Positions 20,807-29,833 of a stretch of DNA of 64,000 nt are shown here, piece after piece. The first letter of the stretch is position 1. Every line of letters begins with the position of its first letter. This DNA comes from Muribaculaceae bacterium. Its GTDB lineage: Bacteria; Bacteroidota; Bacteroidia; Bacteroidales; Muribaculaceae. The DNA lies in assembly GCA_022509085.1 (NCBI GenBank), contig JAFLTW010000001.1, positions 124,001 through 188,000 on the forward strand. Direction: 5' to 3'. Made by a program: the position numbers and the translations under genes. The notes beneath the pieces were generated by a model that was not told the origin of the DNA, did no database searches, and saw only the letters and a program-made list of their open reading frames with translations.

Positions 20807-20922
20807 TGTCTATTAGTTTGTTTAAGGTTATTTTTATTCTTTCTTATTTTTTAACAAATAATGTGCCAACAGAGTTTGCAGAATTTTTTTCTGTTTTTCA
20901 CATCGAATGTCTATTCTGTTTT

Positions 20923-22371
20923 TCACTTTTCGAGTATGTAGGTGCGCTCAGGGGCGAGGTAGCCGATTATCTTGCCACCCTTTACTTTGAATTCCTGACC
21001 GTATACCACATCTTTATATGTACCGTTGGGTAAGCCGGTAGGCACGTCGATTTTCTGCGCTACGGTGCTCAGGTTTACGATGGCTGCACCTTTCTTTCCG
21101 CGGTTTACCACCAACACTACGCCGTCGTTGGCTATCTGGATGTTCTCCTTCTGTCCGGCCATTGCTTTGCGGAAATTGTTGACGGCTACTACTTCAGGAT
21201 GCATGAACTCATCGTTGCCCATGGCGCCCAATACATTGTTGCCATAATAATTGGTGCGGGTGCTTCCTGCAGGGCGGTTGAAGAAGAGGGGAGTACCGTT
21301 CTGGCGAGCCGTAAGGAATACCCAGGCCTGACGTATCTGGTCGTCAGTCAGGTGGGCGCTCTCATGGGCGTTGGCATACGTGTCGTGGCTCTCAACCCAT
21401 GTAGTAAGGAATTCCGGAGCTGCGGTGTGATACCAGCTTACGATATCGATCCCGTCAGCGCTCCTGTGGTCGAGCATCTCGCGGAGCACATGACCGTAAC
21501 TTGATGCTGTCTGACCCATATATTCGGCATATTCGAGCTCGGGCACATTGCGGTCTTGCAAAATCTCTCCGTAGATAAAGAGAGAATCTGCCGGAACAGC
21601 CAGTTTCACGCCCTTTACAGACTTCCTGCCTGTCACTACATCCCAGAAGTCGTTTTCCTTGACGCCGGCCTCTGTGTCCACCGGATCGGAGTGTACGCCG
21701 ATGTGCTTGGCAGTGTCGTAACGGAAACCCTTTACTCCCAGTCCTAAAAGGTCGTTTACAAACTCGAGGTAGTATTTCTGGAAGTCGGGGTTCTCGGTGT
21801 TTACGTCAGGCAGGTTGCCCATGGCCATAAGTGTGCTCTGTTCCCTGTCGTTATAGTCGCGGATGGGGGTCAGACCGTTGGTGTGAAACATCTTGTCTCT
21901 TCCTCCTACTGCAGCATAGAATTCCGGGGCTACGGAATCAATGTCGAAGGCGGTGTGGTTGGGAAGTACGTCGACAATCACGGCAATATTGTATTTCTTG
22001 GCCGAGTCCATCATCTCCACCATCTGCTCGCGCGTACCTACTATCTGATTACCGATTTTCCAGTCTGTAGGCTGGTAGTAATAATACCAGTTCCCCTCCG
22101 TAACGTTTTCGTCGAAGATCTTTTTACCGCTCCCTTTAGGAAAGAAACTTTTCTGTACCGGTGAGGTCTGAACCATCGTAAAACCGGCGTCAGCTATATT
22201 TTTCATATTCCTGGCAATCTCCGGAAAATTCCAGCTCCAGACATGCATTATTGTCTCTGTGTTTGTCGCATCGGGGTTGTGAGTGATGCGGTCGGTTGCA
22301 TAAGCAGTCTGGGCCACCGACATTCCTATCATTGCCAGGGCCATTCCTCCCAATTTGTAAAATTTTCTCAT
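20923..22371 (-). CDS. Secreted alpha-amylase family (GH13) glycoside hydrolase
   Basis: This 482-aa enzyme starts with a signal peptide (MRKFYKLGGMALAMIGMSVAQTAYA). The catalytic triad can be assigned: nucleophile D219 in FRYDTAKH, acid/base E269 in IYGEILQ and D330 in ESHDTYA; DVLPNHT is conserved region I. It should cleave alpha-1,4-glucans such as starch or maltooligosaccharides in the periplasm. The C-terminal ~80 residues look like the beta-sandwich domain C. The ATG at 22371 is preferred over a TTG at 22389. No susCD pair is next to it. Confidence 0.92.
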   Translation of the reverse strand: MRKFYKLGGMALAMIGMSVAQTAYATDRITHNPDATNTETIMHVWSWNFPEIARNMKNIADAGFTMVQTSPVQKSFFPKGSGKKIFDENVTEGNWYYYYQPTDWKIGNQIVGTREQMVEMMDSAKKYNIAVIVDVLPNHTAFDIDSVAPEFYAAVGGRDKMFHTNGLTPIRDYNDREQSTLMAMGNLPDVNTENPDFQKYYLEFVNDLLGLGVKGFRYDTAKHIGVHSDPVDTEAGVKENDFWDVVTGRKSVKGVKLAVPADSLFIYGEILQDRNVPELEYAEYMGQTASSYGHVLREMLDHRSADGIDIVSWYHTAAPEFLTTWVESHDTYANAHESAHLTDDQIRQAWVFLTARQNGTPLFFNRPAGSTRTNYYGNNVLGAMGNDEFMHPEVVAVNNFRKAMAGQKENIQIANDGVVLVVNRGKKGAAIVNLSTVAQKIDVPTGLPNGTYKDVVYGQEFKVKGGKIIGYLAPERTYILEK

Positions 22372-22689
22372 TATCTTCTTATTAACCAATTTATTGAATT
22401 ATCAAAATTATAAGAATTATAAGAATTATAAGAATTATCTTATTACTACTCCTTACTCTCCTTATACATCTACTTTTTTAACAATCATAGTCCTCATTTG
22501 TTTATTTGTAAACTTTTGTTAATAAATGCAAATAAAAATTAATGGATTTCTAACATATTGTAATTTTAGTACTTCCAAACTTGACATATATCAACAGTTA
22601 GGGGAAATATGGGCTAAAAGTGCACACCCCCTTGTCAAGTGTGCCAAATATTAAAGAATTTTAAAATATTGGATATGAGCCTCAAATCA
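22372..22689. other. AT-rich intergenic region upstream of the amylase gene
   Basis: The 423-base gap to the next gene is mostly AT-rich and non-coding. It holds the 9-bp tandem repeat at 22412-22438, a 6-bp perfect inverted repeat GCACAC/GTGTGC (22622-22627 and 22639-22644), and a weak minus-strand promoter candidate: TTTG at 22579-22576, then 18 bases, then TATGTTAG at 22557-22550. I see no tRNA or small RNA fold. Confidence 0.4.
22412..22438. repeat. 9-bp tandem repeat, three perfect copies
   Basis: AAGAATTAT occurs three times in direct succession, preceded by an imperfect copy AAAATTAT. It lies about 40-70 bases upstream of the amylase ATG, probably within its 5' leader. Confidence 0.85.
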
Positions 22690-22722
22690 TTTGTTTTTCT
22701 CGGCAGAAGGTATTATTTTTGC
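22690..22722 (+). promoter_or_regulatory. Promoter of the NlpC/P60-HemW pair
   Basis: TTTG at 22690-22693, a 20-base spacer, then TATTTTTGC at 22714-22722: a full match to the Bacteroidota consensus. The start codon lies 72 bases downstream. Confidence 0.8.
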
Positions 22723-22794
22723 ATTGTAAAACTAACCGAAAATCAATGCTAATCGTCTGAAATTTCAGTGATTTGGCATAAAAACATAAAGCAA

Positions 22795-23403
22795 ATGTTT
22801 AAATTTTTAAGTTTAATTGCACTTATCTCTACATTGACATTTTCCAGTATGGCACAGTCCAACTCCGGATGGGGTCAGCGTCATAAGGAGGCTCATAATA
22901 AGGAGCAGTTGGCTACAAATAAATCAAGATTAGACCGCTCAGTAATAGCAAACATACAGCAGGAGGAAATCCTGGCCCGTGAATCTAAAGCCCAGGGTCT
23001 CTCTGCAGAAACCGCAAATCTCATCGACGACCTTCTTCAGGAAGCTGCCACCCACATCGGCAAACGCTACGTGCTCGGTACAAAAGGTCCCTCCACTTTC
23101 GACTGCTCCGGCTTCTCCGGCTACGTCTACCGCCAGTTCGGATATACTTTAGGCGCCAGCTCGCGCGACCAGTATAAAATGGGTAAGAATGTCGACCGCA
23201 AAGACCTCCGTAAAGGCGACCTCGTATTTTTCACCAGCCGCAGCAGCGGTAAGAACGTTGGACACGTAGGCATCGTCTGGGAAGTAGATAACGAAGCCGG
23301 TACTTTCAAGTTCATTCACGCTTCGGTCCGCGGTGTCAGAATCAGCGATTTCGAAGGTTATTACGTCAACCGTTATATCGGTGCCCGCAGGGTGATAGAA
23401 TAA
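22795..23403 (+). CDS. Secreted NlpC/P60 family cell-wall endopeptidase
   Basis: This 202-aa protein has a signal peptide (MFKFLSLIALISTLTFSSMAQ), a ~60-residue linker and a C-terminal NlpC/P60 domain. The catalytic Cys is C104 in TFDCSGF, with H157 in GHVGIVW and H175 in FIHAS completing the centre. It is expected to cut gamma-D-Glu/meso-DAP-type bonds in peptidoglycan in the periplasm. A GTG at 22768 is in frame, but the ATG at 22795 begins a proper signal peptide. The radical-SAM gene follows 26 bases downstream. Confidence 0.92.
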   Translation: MFKFLSLIALISTLTFSSMAQSNSGWGQRHKEAHNKEQLATNKSRLDRSVIANIQQEEILARESKAQGLSAETANLIDDLLQEAATHIGKRYVLGTKGPSTFDCSGFSGYVYRQFGYTLGASSRDQYKMGKNVDRKDLRKGDLVFFTSRSSGKNVGHVGIVWEVDNEAGTFKFIHASVRGVRISDFEGYYVNRYIGARRVIE

Positions 23404-23429
23404 TCCCTTCCTTCAACCCTATTTTCAGT

Positions 23430-24572
23430 TTGCTCTACATCCACATTCCTTTCTGTAAGGGCAAATGCATCTATTGCGATTTCTATAGCGGGGGTAATCC
23501 CGACTGGAATAAATATCTTAAGGCTGCTGCCAATGAGTTGTCCGAAAGGATCTCCCAACTCCAAGGCCGCAGCCTTTCCTCTGTGTATTTCGGGGGAGGC
23601 ACTCCCTCTCTTATTCCGGCTAAAGACTTCATTAGATTTAATGAGGAGGTATTCAATATCATCTCATTGAATTCTATTTTGTTAGACGAAGATATTGAAG
23701 TAACACTTGAAGTTAATCCGGAAGATGTCACTCCCGAAAATATTGCGGCTTGGAAAGCCGGAGGGGTCAATCGTATCAGTATGGGGGTGCAGAGCCTCGA
23801 CGATGATGTCCTGAAATTTTTGCGCAGACGCCACTCCGCTGCTAAAGCCGTCACAGCCTTCAAGGCTCTCCGCAAGGAGTTTGAAAATATCAGCGTAGAT
23901 GTTATTTATGGCATTCCGGGGCAGCACATTGAGTCGCTCGAGCAAACCCTCTCTTCAGTGGTTGCCCTTGGTGCAAATCATGTTTCGGCTTATGCTCTCA
24001 CCTACGAGGCCCGTACGCCGCTCTCTTTGTTGAGAGACCGCGGTGCCTTCCGCGAGGCTGACGAGGATGAATATCTCTTTGCCGAGGATTTAATCGTCGG
24101 CTCATTGGCTAAGGCCGGATATGATCGTTATGAGATTTCCAATTTCGCTTTCCCGGGTTTTGAGTCTCGCCACAATTCAGGCTACTGGGCCGGAAAACCT
24201 TATCTCGGCATCGGTCCCTCGGCATGCTCTTTCGACGGAACGTCAATCAGACAAAACAATCCTTCCAATCTTAAAGCATATCTTTCCCGTTTCAATTACA
24301 GTGATGGCAAACACGATGAAAGCCCGTTTTACGTGCAGGAATGTCTCTCTGCGGAGGAAAGGATAGAAGAGACTATTTTTACGCGTCTGCGCACTCGTGC
24401 CGGAATCTCGCTTACGGAATATGAAGAGATGTTCGGTTCTGCGGAGCTGCAACGGCTATTGAAGGTCTCTTCCCGCTGGCTCGACAGCGGAGACATGAAG
24501 CTCTCCGATTCTTCTCTATCTCTCACAGGTAAGGGTTTCAAGATATCCGACTTTATCTTCCAATATCTATAA
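23430..24572 (+). CDS. hemW: HemW-like radical SAM protein (coproporphyrinogen III oxidase-like)
   Basis: This 380-aa protein has the radical-SAM cluster motif CxxxCxxC as C9, C13 and C16 in YIHIPFCKGKCIYCDFYS, followed by VYFGGGTPSLI and VNRISMGVQSLDD. This is the HemW/HemN family; HemW binds heme and is thought to be a heme chaperone rather than an oxidase. The start is a TTG at 23430, giving MLYIHIPFC. No in-frame ATG lies between the previous stop and the motif, so a non-ATG start is required. Confidence 0.9.
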   Translation: MLYIHIPFCKGKCIYCDFYSGGNPDWNKYLKAAANELSERISQLQGRSLSSVYFGGGTPSLIPAKDFIRFNEEVFNIISLNSILLDEDIEVTLEVNPEDVTPENIAAWKAGGVNRISMGVQSLDDDVLKFLRRRHSAAKAVTAFKALRKEFENISVDVIYGIPGQHIESLEQTLSSVVALGANHVSAYALTYEARTPLSLLRDRGAFREADEDEYLFAEDLIVGSLAKAGYDRYEISNFAFPGFESRHNSGYWAGKPYLGIGPSACSFDGTSIRQNNPSNLKAYLSRFNYSDGKHDESPFYVQECLSAEERIEETIFTRLRTRAGISLTEYEEMFGSAELQRLLKVSSRWLDSGDMKLSDSSLSLTGKGFKISDFIFQYL

Positions 24573-24661
24573 GTCCGCTTAATTTGTACCCTTCGGCATC
24601 TCTAAGCTTCGACAATCCTTTCGATTTTGTCCTAACTATGCTGCTGGTCCAATTTATTTTG

Positions 24662-24670
24662 TAATTTTGC
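24662..24670 (+). promoter_or_regulatory. -7 box upstream of lipA
   Basis: TAATTTTGC, 31 bases before the lipA ATG. A TTTG at 24626-24629 is too far away (32 bases) to serve as a normal -33 element. Confidence 0.5.
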
Positions 24671-24701
24671 AGTAGCTTTTGAATTTCATTCTATCATATA
24701 T

Positions 24702-25562
24702 ATGAGCCGTTGCACTCCCGAAATTATGCGCAAGCCTGACTGGCTTAAGGTAAAACTGCCCCGAGGATTCAAGACTTCCCAGGTGGTCGGTCTCCTCAAT
24801 GAGCATGGTCTCAACACGATTTGTTCCAGCGGACTGTGTCCCAACAAGGGGGAATGCTGGTCGAGCGGTACAGCAACCTTCATGATCGGAGGCAACGTGT
24901 GCACCCGCAACTGCAAGTTTTGCAATGTGGCCGGTGGCAAACCCTCTCCACTTGAAGAGAAGGAGCTTCACGATATTGTATCATCAGTGAAGAAACTGAA
25001 TCTCAAACATGTAGTCATCACTTCCGTAGACCGCGATGACCTTCCCGATTATGGAGCAGGACATTGGTGTGCCATGATTTCACTGCTTAAAAAGGAATGT
25101 CCGGAAGTCACGATGGAAGTCCTGATTCCCGATTTCCGGGGTCGTAAGGATCTTGTGGCTAAGATTATCGAGCTGAAGCCGGACGTTATCTCCCACAACA
25201 TGGAGACTGTGAGACGGCTCACTCCCGAAGTGCGTAGCGTTGCCACCTACGACACGTCGCTCGCCGTTATACGCCAGATAGCGGAGTCGGGGATCCGGAG
25301 TAAGAGCGGCATTATGCTTGGTCTGGGGGAGACGGAAGAGGAGATTCTGGAAACAATGCGCGACCTCCGTGAGGCAGGGTGTGAGGTAATGACGATAGGG
25401 CAGTACCTTCAGCCCACCCGAAGCCACTATCCTGTGAAGGAATATGTCTCCCCTGAGAAGTTTGCCGAATACGGGGAGGCCGGTCGCCAGATGGGTTTCC
25501 GGCATATGGAGAGCGCTCCGATGGTACGCTCAAGCTACCATGCCGAAAAACACGTGTTGTAA
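24702..25562 (+). CDS. lipA: Lipoyl synthase
   Basis: This 286-aa radical-SAM enzyme inserts two sulfurs into protein-bound octanoyl groups to make lipoyl cofactors for 2-oxoacid dehydrogenases and the glycine cleavage system. Both clusters are present: the auxiliary cluster C41, C46, C52 (CSSGLCPNKGEC) and the radical-SAM cluster C67, C71, C74 (CTRNCKFC). The C-terminal RSSYHAEK carries the conserved RSSY serine ligand. The partner lipB is about 5 kb away. Its stop codon is only 4 bases from that of the convergent holA. Confidence 0.98.
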   Translation: MSRCTPEIMRKPDWLKVKLPRGFKTSQVVGLLNEHGLNTICSSGLCPNKGECWSSGTATFMIGGNVCTRNCKFCNVAGGKPSPLEEKELHDIVSSVKKLNLKHVVITSVDRDDLPDYGAGHWCAMISLLKKECPEVTMEVLIPDFRGRKDLVAKIIELKPDVISHNMETVRRLTPEVRSVATYDTSLAVIRQIAESGIRSKSGIMLGLGETEEEILETMRDLREAGCEVMTIGQYLQPTRSHYPVKEYVSPEKFAEYGEAGRQMGFRHMESAPMVRSSYHAEKHVL

Positions 25563-25566
25563 CGTA

Positions 25567-26592
25567 TTATAATGTAATCAGGGTAAAGACAAGCTCGAGC
25601 AGCAGGGCATATTCCTTCTGCATCGAGCCTATTCCTTTCGACTTGGTGTCAAATTGACGGATGGCGTGTATGGCTTTTACCGCCTGCGAGGCATTGTAGT
25701 TGGAGAGTCCCAGCCTTACTTCCTTCAAGGCGTAGGCGTTTTTGAGAAGCAGGGCGTCCATCAAGCCTTTTTCTGTCTTGTCTGCCGAGAAACTGGCCAC
25801 CACAAGGCGCTGGAAGAAGGAGAAGAGTATCGCGGTTGTCATTACTGTCGGGTTGGCTTTCGGATTCACCTCAAACTGCCTTACAATGTTGATGGAGTTG
25901 AAGTAGTCGCGCTGGGCCACGGCCTTCACAAGTTCATAGTTGTTGAATTCCCGGCTCAGCCCGATCTGGTCCATCACCATCTCTGCCGTGATCCGCGGTT
26001 CATGCTTTGGCAGACTCACCCTTAGTTTGTCAATCTCAGAGAAGAGGTTGGTCAGCGAGTTGCCAACGTTGGCGCCGAGCATAGCCACAGCTCTCTCTTC
26101 TATCTGTATCTTGAGTGCCGTGCAGTAGTCTTTGATGTGTGAGGGTATTTTAAAGTCTTTAATCTTCGGACTGTCGAACACCACAACGTCTTTCCTCTTT
26201 TTCGCTGCCTTGAGCAGCTCTCCGGTGGCGTTGAGTTTACCGCCCTTGTATACTATGGCCAACACGCAGTTGGGATTGGGGTTGGCAACGTAGCTTTTTA
26301 GTTTATCGAGGGCGTTTTTCGCATTATACATCGATTGGCTCTCACGCAAGGCCACAAACCGTTTGTCGCTAAACATGGGAAACCGTGCGGCTGCCTCCAT
26401 CACCATTCCTGCGGTCGCGTCGGCTCCAAAGAGTATGGTCTGGTCGAATTCCTTGTCTTCTTCACCCACCACAGAGTTTTCCAACGCCTCCGAGATCTTG
26501 TCGAGATAATAGGGTTCTTCCCCCATCAGGATGTAGATGGAGGCGAAGTTTTTTTTCTTTATGTCAGTGATGATGTCTCTGAATTCAGGCAT
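25567..26592 (-). CDS. holA: DNA polymerase III, delta subunit (clamp loader)
   Basis: This 341-aa protein matches the delta subunit, which opens the sliding clamp in the clamp-loader complex. It begins with the typical FASIYILMGEEPYYLDKI and continues with the degenerate AAA+ core (FPMFSDKRFVALRES) and the helical collar domain. Like other delta subunits it has no working Walker A motif. Its start overlaps the CPBP protease gene by 8 bases, making it the last gene of udk-lptB-CPBP-holA. Confidence 0.93.
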   Translation of the reverse strand: MPEFRDIITDIKKKNFASIYILMGEEPYYLDKISEALENSVVGEEDKEFDQTILFGADATAGMVMEAAARFPMFSDKRFVALRESQSMYNAKNALDKLKSYVANPNPNCVLAIVYKGGKLNATGELLKAAKKRKDVVVFDSPKIKDFKIPSHIKDYCTALKIQIEERAVAMLGANVGNSLTNLFSEIDKLRVSLPKHEPRITAEMVMDQIGLSREFNNYELVKAVAQRDYFNSINIVRQFEVNPKANPTVMTTAILFSFFQRLVVASFSADKTEKGLMDALLLKNAYALKEVRLGLSNYNASQAVKAIHAIRQFDTKSKGIGSMQKEYALLLELVFTLITL

Positions 26593-27481
26593 ATTCGGCA
26601 GAGTAGTAGCTGGCGCCTTTCTCGGGGCGTTGGAAGAAGAATCGCCTGAAGTAAATGAGGAACACTATTGTGGCAAGCGCACTGACGAAGGCCGGCATCG
26701 GGAAACCGTATTCCACAACTCCGAGATTGTCGAGATTGAGTTCGGTGCCGTTGGCTTTAAGCCATGCGAACACTACCACCACGCCATTGTTGAGGAAGTG
26801 GGCGATAATGGGCACGTAGATAGAGCGGGTCCAGAAGAGAAGATATCCGAACCAGGCACCGAGAAGCAGGCGCGGCACGAAACCGAAGATCTGCATGTGC
26901 ATGGCGCTGAAGATTAGCGCAACTACCCATATGGCCGTATGGTTGTGGCCGCCTGCACCGGCTGCATTCTGCAGCGTGCCTCTGAAGAAGAGCTCCTCGC
27001 CGATTGCCGTGAGCAGACCGATCACCAGAAGATTCTCCACCAGATTTACCCACCCTGCGGTGTCGAGCATTATGGCGGAGGCATTGTTGGCCGTGTCTTC
27101 CATCTCCCTTAGGGTCTCTCCCCAGGTGGCCAGAGCGTCGGGAAACACTATGTTATCATTCCAGTAGATCAGCTGGTTGAGGGCCGGGAGCGCGATGAGA
27201 TAGGCAAACACAACCCCAAGGATAGCAAGGAATCTCGGGGGATGGTTGAGGGTTAGGAACTCTCCGGGACGGCGACTTATGGCTCTGGCCGCGACAAGCG
27301 ACGGGGCGATAAACATCACCAGGGCCTGAAGGGCGGAGGCGATGAGGAGTCCGTCTCTTGTCTGGGAGTCGATCTGAAGGGTCCTGACCAGTAACGGGAT
27401 ACCGATGATGGTGATGACGAAAAACACCAGGAAGAGTCCCGCTATTATGAGTAGGTTGTCGTAATATCTTCTTTGTGCCAT
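26585..27481 (-). CDS. CPBP (CAAX-like) intramembrane metalloprotease
   Basis: This 298-aa membrane protein has about eight hydrophobic helices. It has the Abi/CPBP motifs: EExxxR in IGEELFFRGTL, FxxxH-type FSAMHMQIFG and the HFLNN in the last helix. Such proteins are glutamic-type intramembrane proteases related to Rce1. The substrate is unknown. It sits between lptB (62-base gap upstream) and holA (8-base overlap downstream). Confidence 0.9.
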   Translation of the reverse strand: MAQRRYYDNLLIIAGLFLVFFVITIIGIPLLVRTLQIDSQTRDGLLIASALQALVMFIAPSLVAARAISRRPGEFLTLNHPPRFLAILGVVFAYLIALPALNQLIYWNDNIVFPDALATWGETLREMEDTANNASAIMLDTAGWVNLVENLLVIGLLTAIGEELFFRGTLQNAAGAGGHNHTAIWVVALIFSAMHMQIFGFVPRLLLGAWFGYLLFWTRSIYVPIIAHFLNNGVVVVFAWLKANGTELNLDNLGVVEYGFPMPAFVSALATIVFLIYFRRFFFQRPEKGASYYSAEYA

Positions 27482-27543
27482 CAGGCTTTGTTCTTATCTG
27501 TTTCTGATTTTTATCCTGTCGCAACTTCAGTTTGAGGAGGAAA

Positions 27544-28362
27544 CTAAATCCTGTCGAAGTCGTCGAATTTCTTCCTGTAGAATAGGAAGTTGCGACCCAA
27601 GTATTTTTCTCTCACCACAGGGTTTTCCGCCAGTTCCTCACTCGTTCCCTGGAAGAGTATCTTGCCCTCGAAGAGGAGGTAGGCCCTGTCTGTGATGCGG
27701 AGTGTCTCCTGCGCGTTGTGGTCGGTGATCAGTATGCCGATGTTTTTCTCCTTGAGTTTGTAGACGATGGCCTGGATGTCTTCCACAGCGATGGGGTCAA
27801 CTCCTGCGAAGGGTTCGTCGAGCATTATGAATTTAGGATTGATGGCAAGGCAACGGGCAATCTCCGTGCGGCGGCGCTCGCCACCCGACAACTGGTCGCC
27901 GAGATTTTTCCTGACTTTCTGCAACCGGAATTCATCCAGCAGGTTCTCGAGTTTTTCTTTCTGCTCCTCCGGGGTGAGGGGTGTCATCTCCAGGACGGCC
28001 CTGATGTTGTTTTCAACACTGAGTTTTCTGAAGACGGAGGCCTCCTGAGCCAGATATCCGATTCCGAGCTGGGCGCGGCGGTAGACGGGATCTTTCGTTA
28101 TATTCTTATCGTTGAGGTAGATGCTTCCGGAGTTGGGACTGATAAGCCCCGTGGTCATATAGAATGTTGTGGTCTTGCCTGCACCATTAGGCCCGAGCAA
28201 CCCCACAATCTCGCCCTGATGCACATCGATAGAGACGTGGTCTACCACCGTTCGTTTCCCATATTTCTTTACGAGATTGTCGGTGCGCAGAGTCCCTATC
28301 GGCTCTTCCTCAATGGCCTCAATGGCAACTACTTCTTCTTCTGTCAGTTCGCGGGGTTCCAT
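27544..28362 (-). CDS. lptB: LPS export ABC transporter ATP-binding protein LptB
   Basis: This 272-aa ATPase powers the Lpt machine that pulls LPS from the inner membrane. It shows Walker [12 protein letters not shown], the Q-loop region [16 protein letters not shown] typical of LptB, signature LSGGERRR and Walker [13 protein letters not shown]. Compared with E. coli LptB it carries a ~25-residue acidic N-terminal extension ([14 protein letters not shown]). The ATG at 28362 overlaps the udk stop (TGATG); a TTG one codon earlier is less likely. Confidence 0.95.
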   Translation of the reverse strand: MEPRELTEEEVVAIEAIEEEPIGTLRTDNLVKKYGKRTVVDHVSIDVHQGEIVGLLGPNGAGKTTTFYMTTGLISPNSGSIYLNDKNITKDPVYRRAQLGIGYLAQEASVFRKLSVENNIRAVLEMTPLTPEEQKEKLENLLDEFRLQKVRKNLGDQLSGGERRRTEIARCLAINPKFIMLDEPFAGVDPIAVEDIQAIVYKLKEKNIGILITDHNAQETLRITDRAYLLFEGKILFQGTSEELAENPVVREKYLGRNFLFYRKKFDDFDRI

Positions 28363-28985
28363 CAATTCCGGCCAAAAGAGGGGAGTAGTGAGCGGATATA
28401 GTCCGTCAGCAGTTTGATTGCCACACGGTTGTGCCCTCCCTGGGGCACGATGAGGTCGGCATACCGTTTTGAGGGCTCTATGTAGAGCTCGTGCATGGGT
28501 TTGAGGGTCTCCTCATAGCGGTCTATCACCATCTGAGGGGTACGTCCGCGCTCTATACAGTCGCGATGGATTACCCTGATGAGCCTCTCGTCGGCGTCGG
28601 CGTCTACAAACACCTTTACATCCATCATATCGCGCAGGGGTTTGTCGGCGAGAACGAGGATTCCCTCTACCACCACAACCTCCCGGGGTTCCACGGTCAC
28701 GGTCTTGGCAAGCCGGGCACAGGTGATGAAGTCGTAGGTGGGCATCTGAACCGTTTTCCCTTCCTTAAGCTGTTTCAGATGCTCGCACAGAAGGGTCCAC
28801 TCTATGGCAGCGGGCTCGTCGTAGTTCATCTTGAGCCGCTCCTCGAGCGGTATGTGCTTGTTGTCGTTGTAGTAGCAGTCTTGCGGTATTACGGCTACCT
28901 CCTCGCGGGGCAGGGAGTCGAGGATGCTCCTCACTACCGTTGTCTTGCCCGAGCCGGTGCCTCCGGCTATTCCAATTATCAACAT
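28362..28985 (-). CDS. udk: Uridine kinase
   Basis: This 207-aa P-loop kinase phosphorylates uridine and cytidine with ATP or GTP in pyrimidine salvage. It has Walker [13 protein letters not shown] at the start, [22 protein letters not shown] and the C-terminal [11 protein letters not shown]. Length is normal. It is the first gene of the operon and overlaps lptB by one base. Confidence 0.95.
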   Translation of the reverse strand: MLIIGIAGGTGSGKTTVVRSILDSLPREEVAVIPQDCYYNDNKHIPLEERLKMNYDEPAAIEWTLLCEHLKQLKEGKTVQMPTYDFITCARLAKTVTVEPREVVVVEGILVLADKPLRDMMDVKVFVDADADERLIRVIHRDCIERGRTPQMVIDRYEETLKPMHELYIEPSKRYADLIVPQGGHNRVAIKLLTDYIRSLLPSFGRN

Positions 28986-29023
28986 TTGAATGTCGTGTTA
29001 GTTTCAAGTATACTTTTACAACC

Positions 29024-29063
29024 ACAAATTTAGTAAAATAAGCCGAATTTTTATTACCTTTGC
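29024..29063. promoter_or_regulatory. Divergent -7 boxes between udk and mlaE
   Basis: TAAATTTGT on the minus strand (29032-29024) faces udk and TACCTTTGC on the plus strand (29055-29063) faces mlaE. The -33 elements are weak (a TTTA at 29029-29032 on the plus strand). The outer span is 40 bases. Confidence 0.55.
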
Positions 29064-29086
29064 AAAGATTTTTTTAGAATTTATTG

Positions 29087-29833
29087 ATGGTTATAGCATA
29101 TATACGTTCCTTCGGGCGCTATTGCATGTTTCTGGCGCAGGTGTTCCGCATCCCTGACCGATGGAAGGAATTCTTTAAGAAACTGGTTTTTGAAATCAGC
29201 AAACTGGGGGTAGGCTCAATTCCTCTGGTTATAATTATCTCCCTCTTTATCGGTGCCGTTATCTGCATCCAGATGACCATCAATATCGTTTCGCCCCTCA
29301 TACCGTCTTACTCCACCGGACTTGCCACACGCGAGATTCTGCTCCTGGAGTTCTCCTCCACCATGATGTGTCTTATCCTTGCCGGCAAGGTGGGCAGCAA
29401 TATCGCGTCTGAAATCGGCACCATGCGCGTCACCGAACAAATCGACGCCATAGAGATTATGGGCCTGAACTCTGCTAACTTTATCGTACTCCCAAAGATT
29501 ATCGGTTTCGTTCTCTTCGTTCCCATACTCTGCGTTCTATCCATGTTTATGGGACTGTTGGGCGGCTGGTTTATCGCAGAGTTCACCACAATGATTACCG
29601 TGGAGAACTATGTGTACGGAATCCAGTCATTTTTCAACGAGTGGTATGTGTGGTATGGCATAATCAAGACCCTCTTTTTCGCTTTCATCATCACGAGTGT
29701 GGCTGCCTATTACGGCTATTACGTGAAGGGGGGCGCGCTGGAGGTGGGCCAGGCGAGCACGAATTCTGTCGTCTCCAGCTCTATACTTATTCTGCTGGCC
29801 GACGTTATCCTTACTAAACTCCTGTTGCAATGA
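29087..29833 (+). CDS. mlaE: MlaE-family ABC transporter permease
   Basis: This 248-aa inner-membrane permease belongs to the Mla system that moves phospholipids between the membranes and keeps the outer membrane asymmetric. It has the amphipathic N-terminus, the long helix IPLVIIISLFIGAVICIQM, the conserved LILAGKVGSNIASEIGTMRVTEQIDA and EVGQASTNSVV near the end. The start is the ATG at 29087, not the TTG one codon before. It overlaps mlaF by four bases (ATGA). No mlaD-type MCE gene is adjacent. Confidence 0.93.
   Translation: MVIAYIRSFGRYCMFLAQVFRIPDRWKEFFKKLVFEISKLGVGSIPLVIIISLFIGAVICIQMTINIVSPLIPSYSTGLATREILLLEFSSTMMCLILAGKVGSNIASEIGTMRVTEQIDAIEIMGLNSANFIVLPKIIGFVLFVPILCVLSMFMGLLGGWFIAEFTTMITVENYVYGIQSFFNEWYVWYGIIKTLFFAFIITSVAAYYGYYVKGGALEVGQASTNSVVSSSILILLADVILTKLLLQ

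Noticed and set aside
20807..20922. CIRCE operator or heat-shock promoter ahead of groS-groL
   Set aside because: No TTAGCACTC-type inverted repeat and no recognisable heat-shock element were found.
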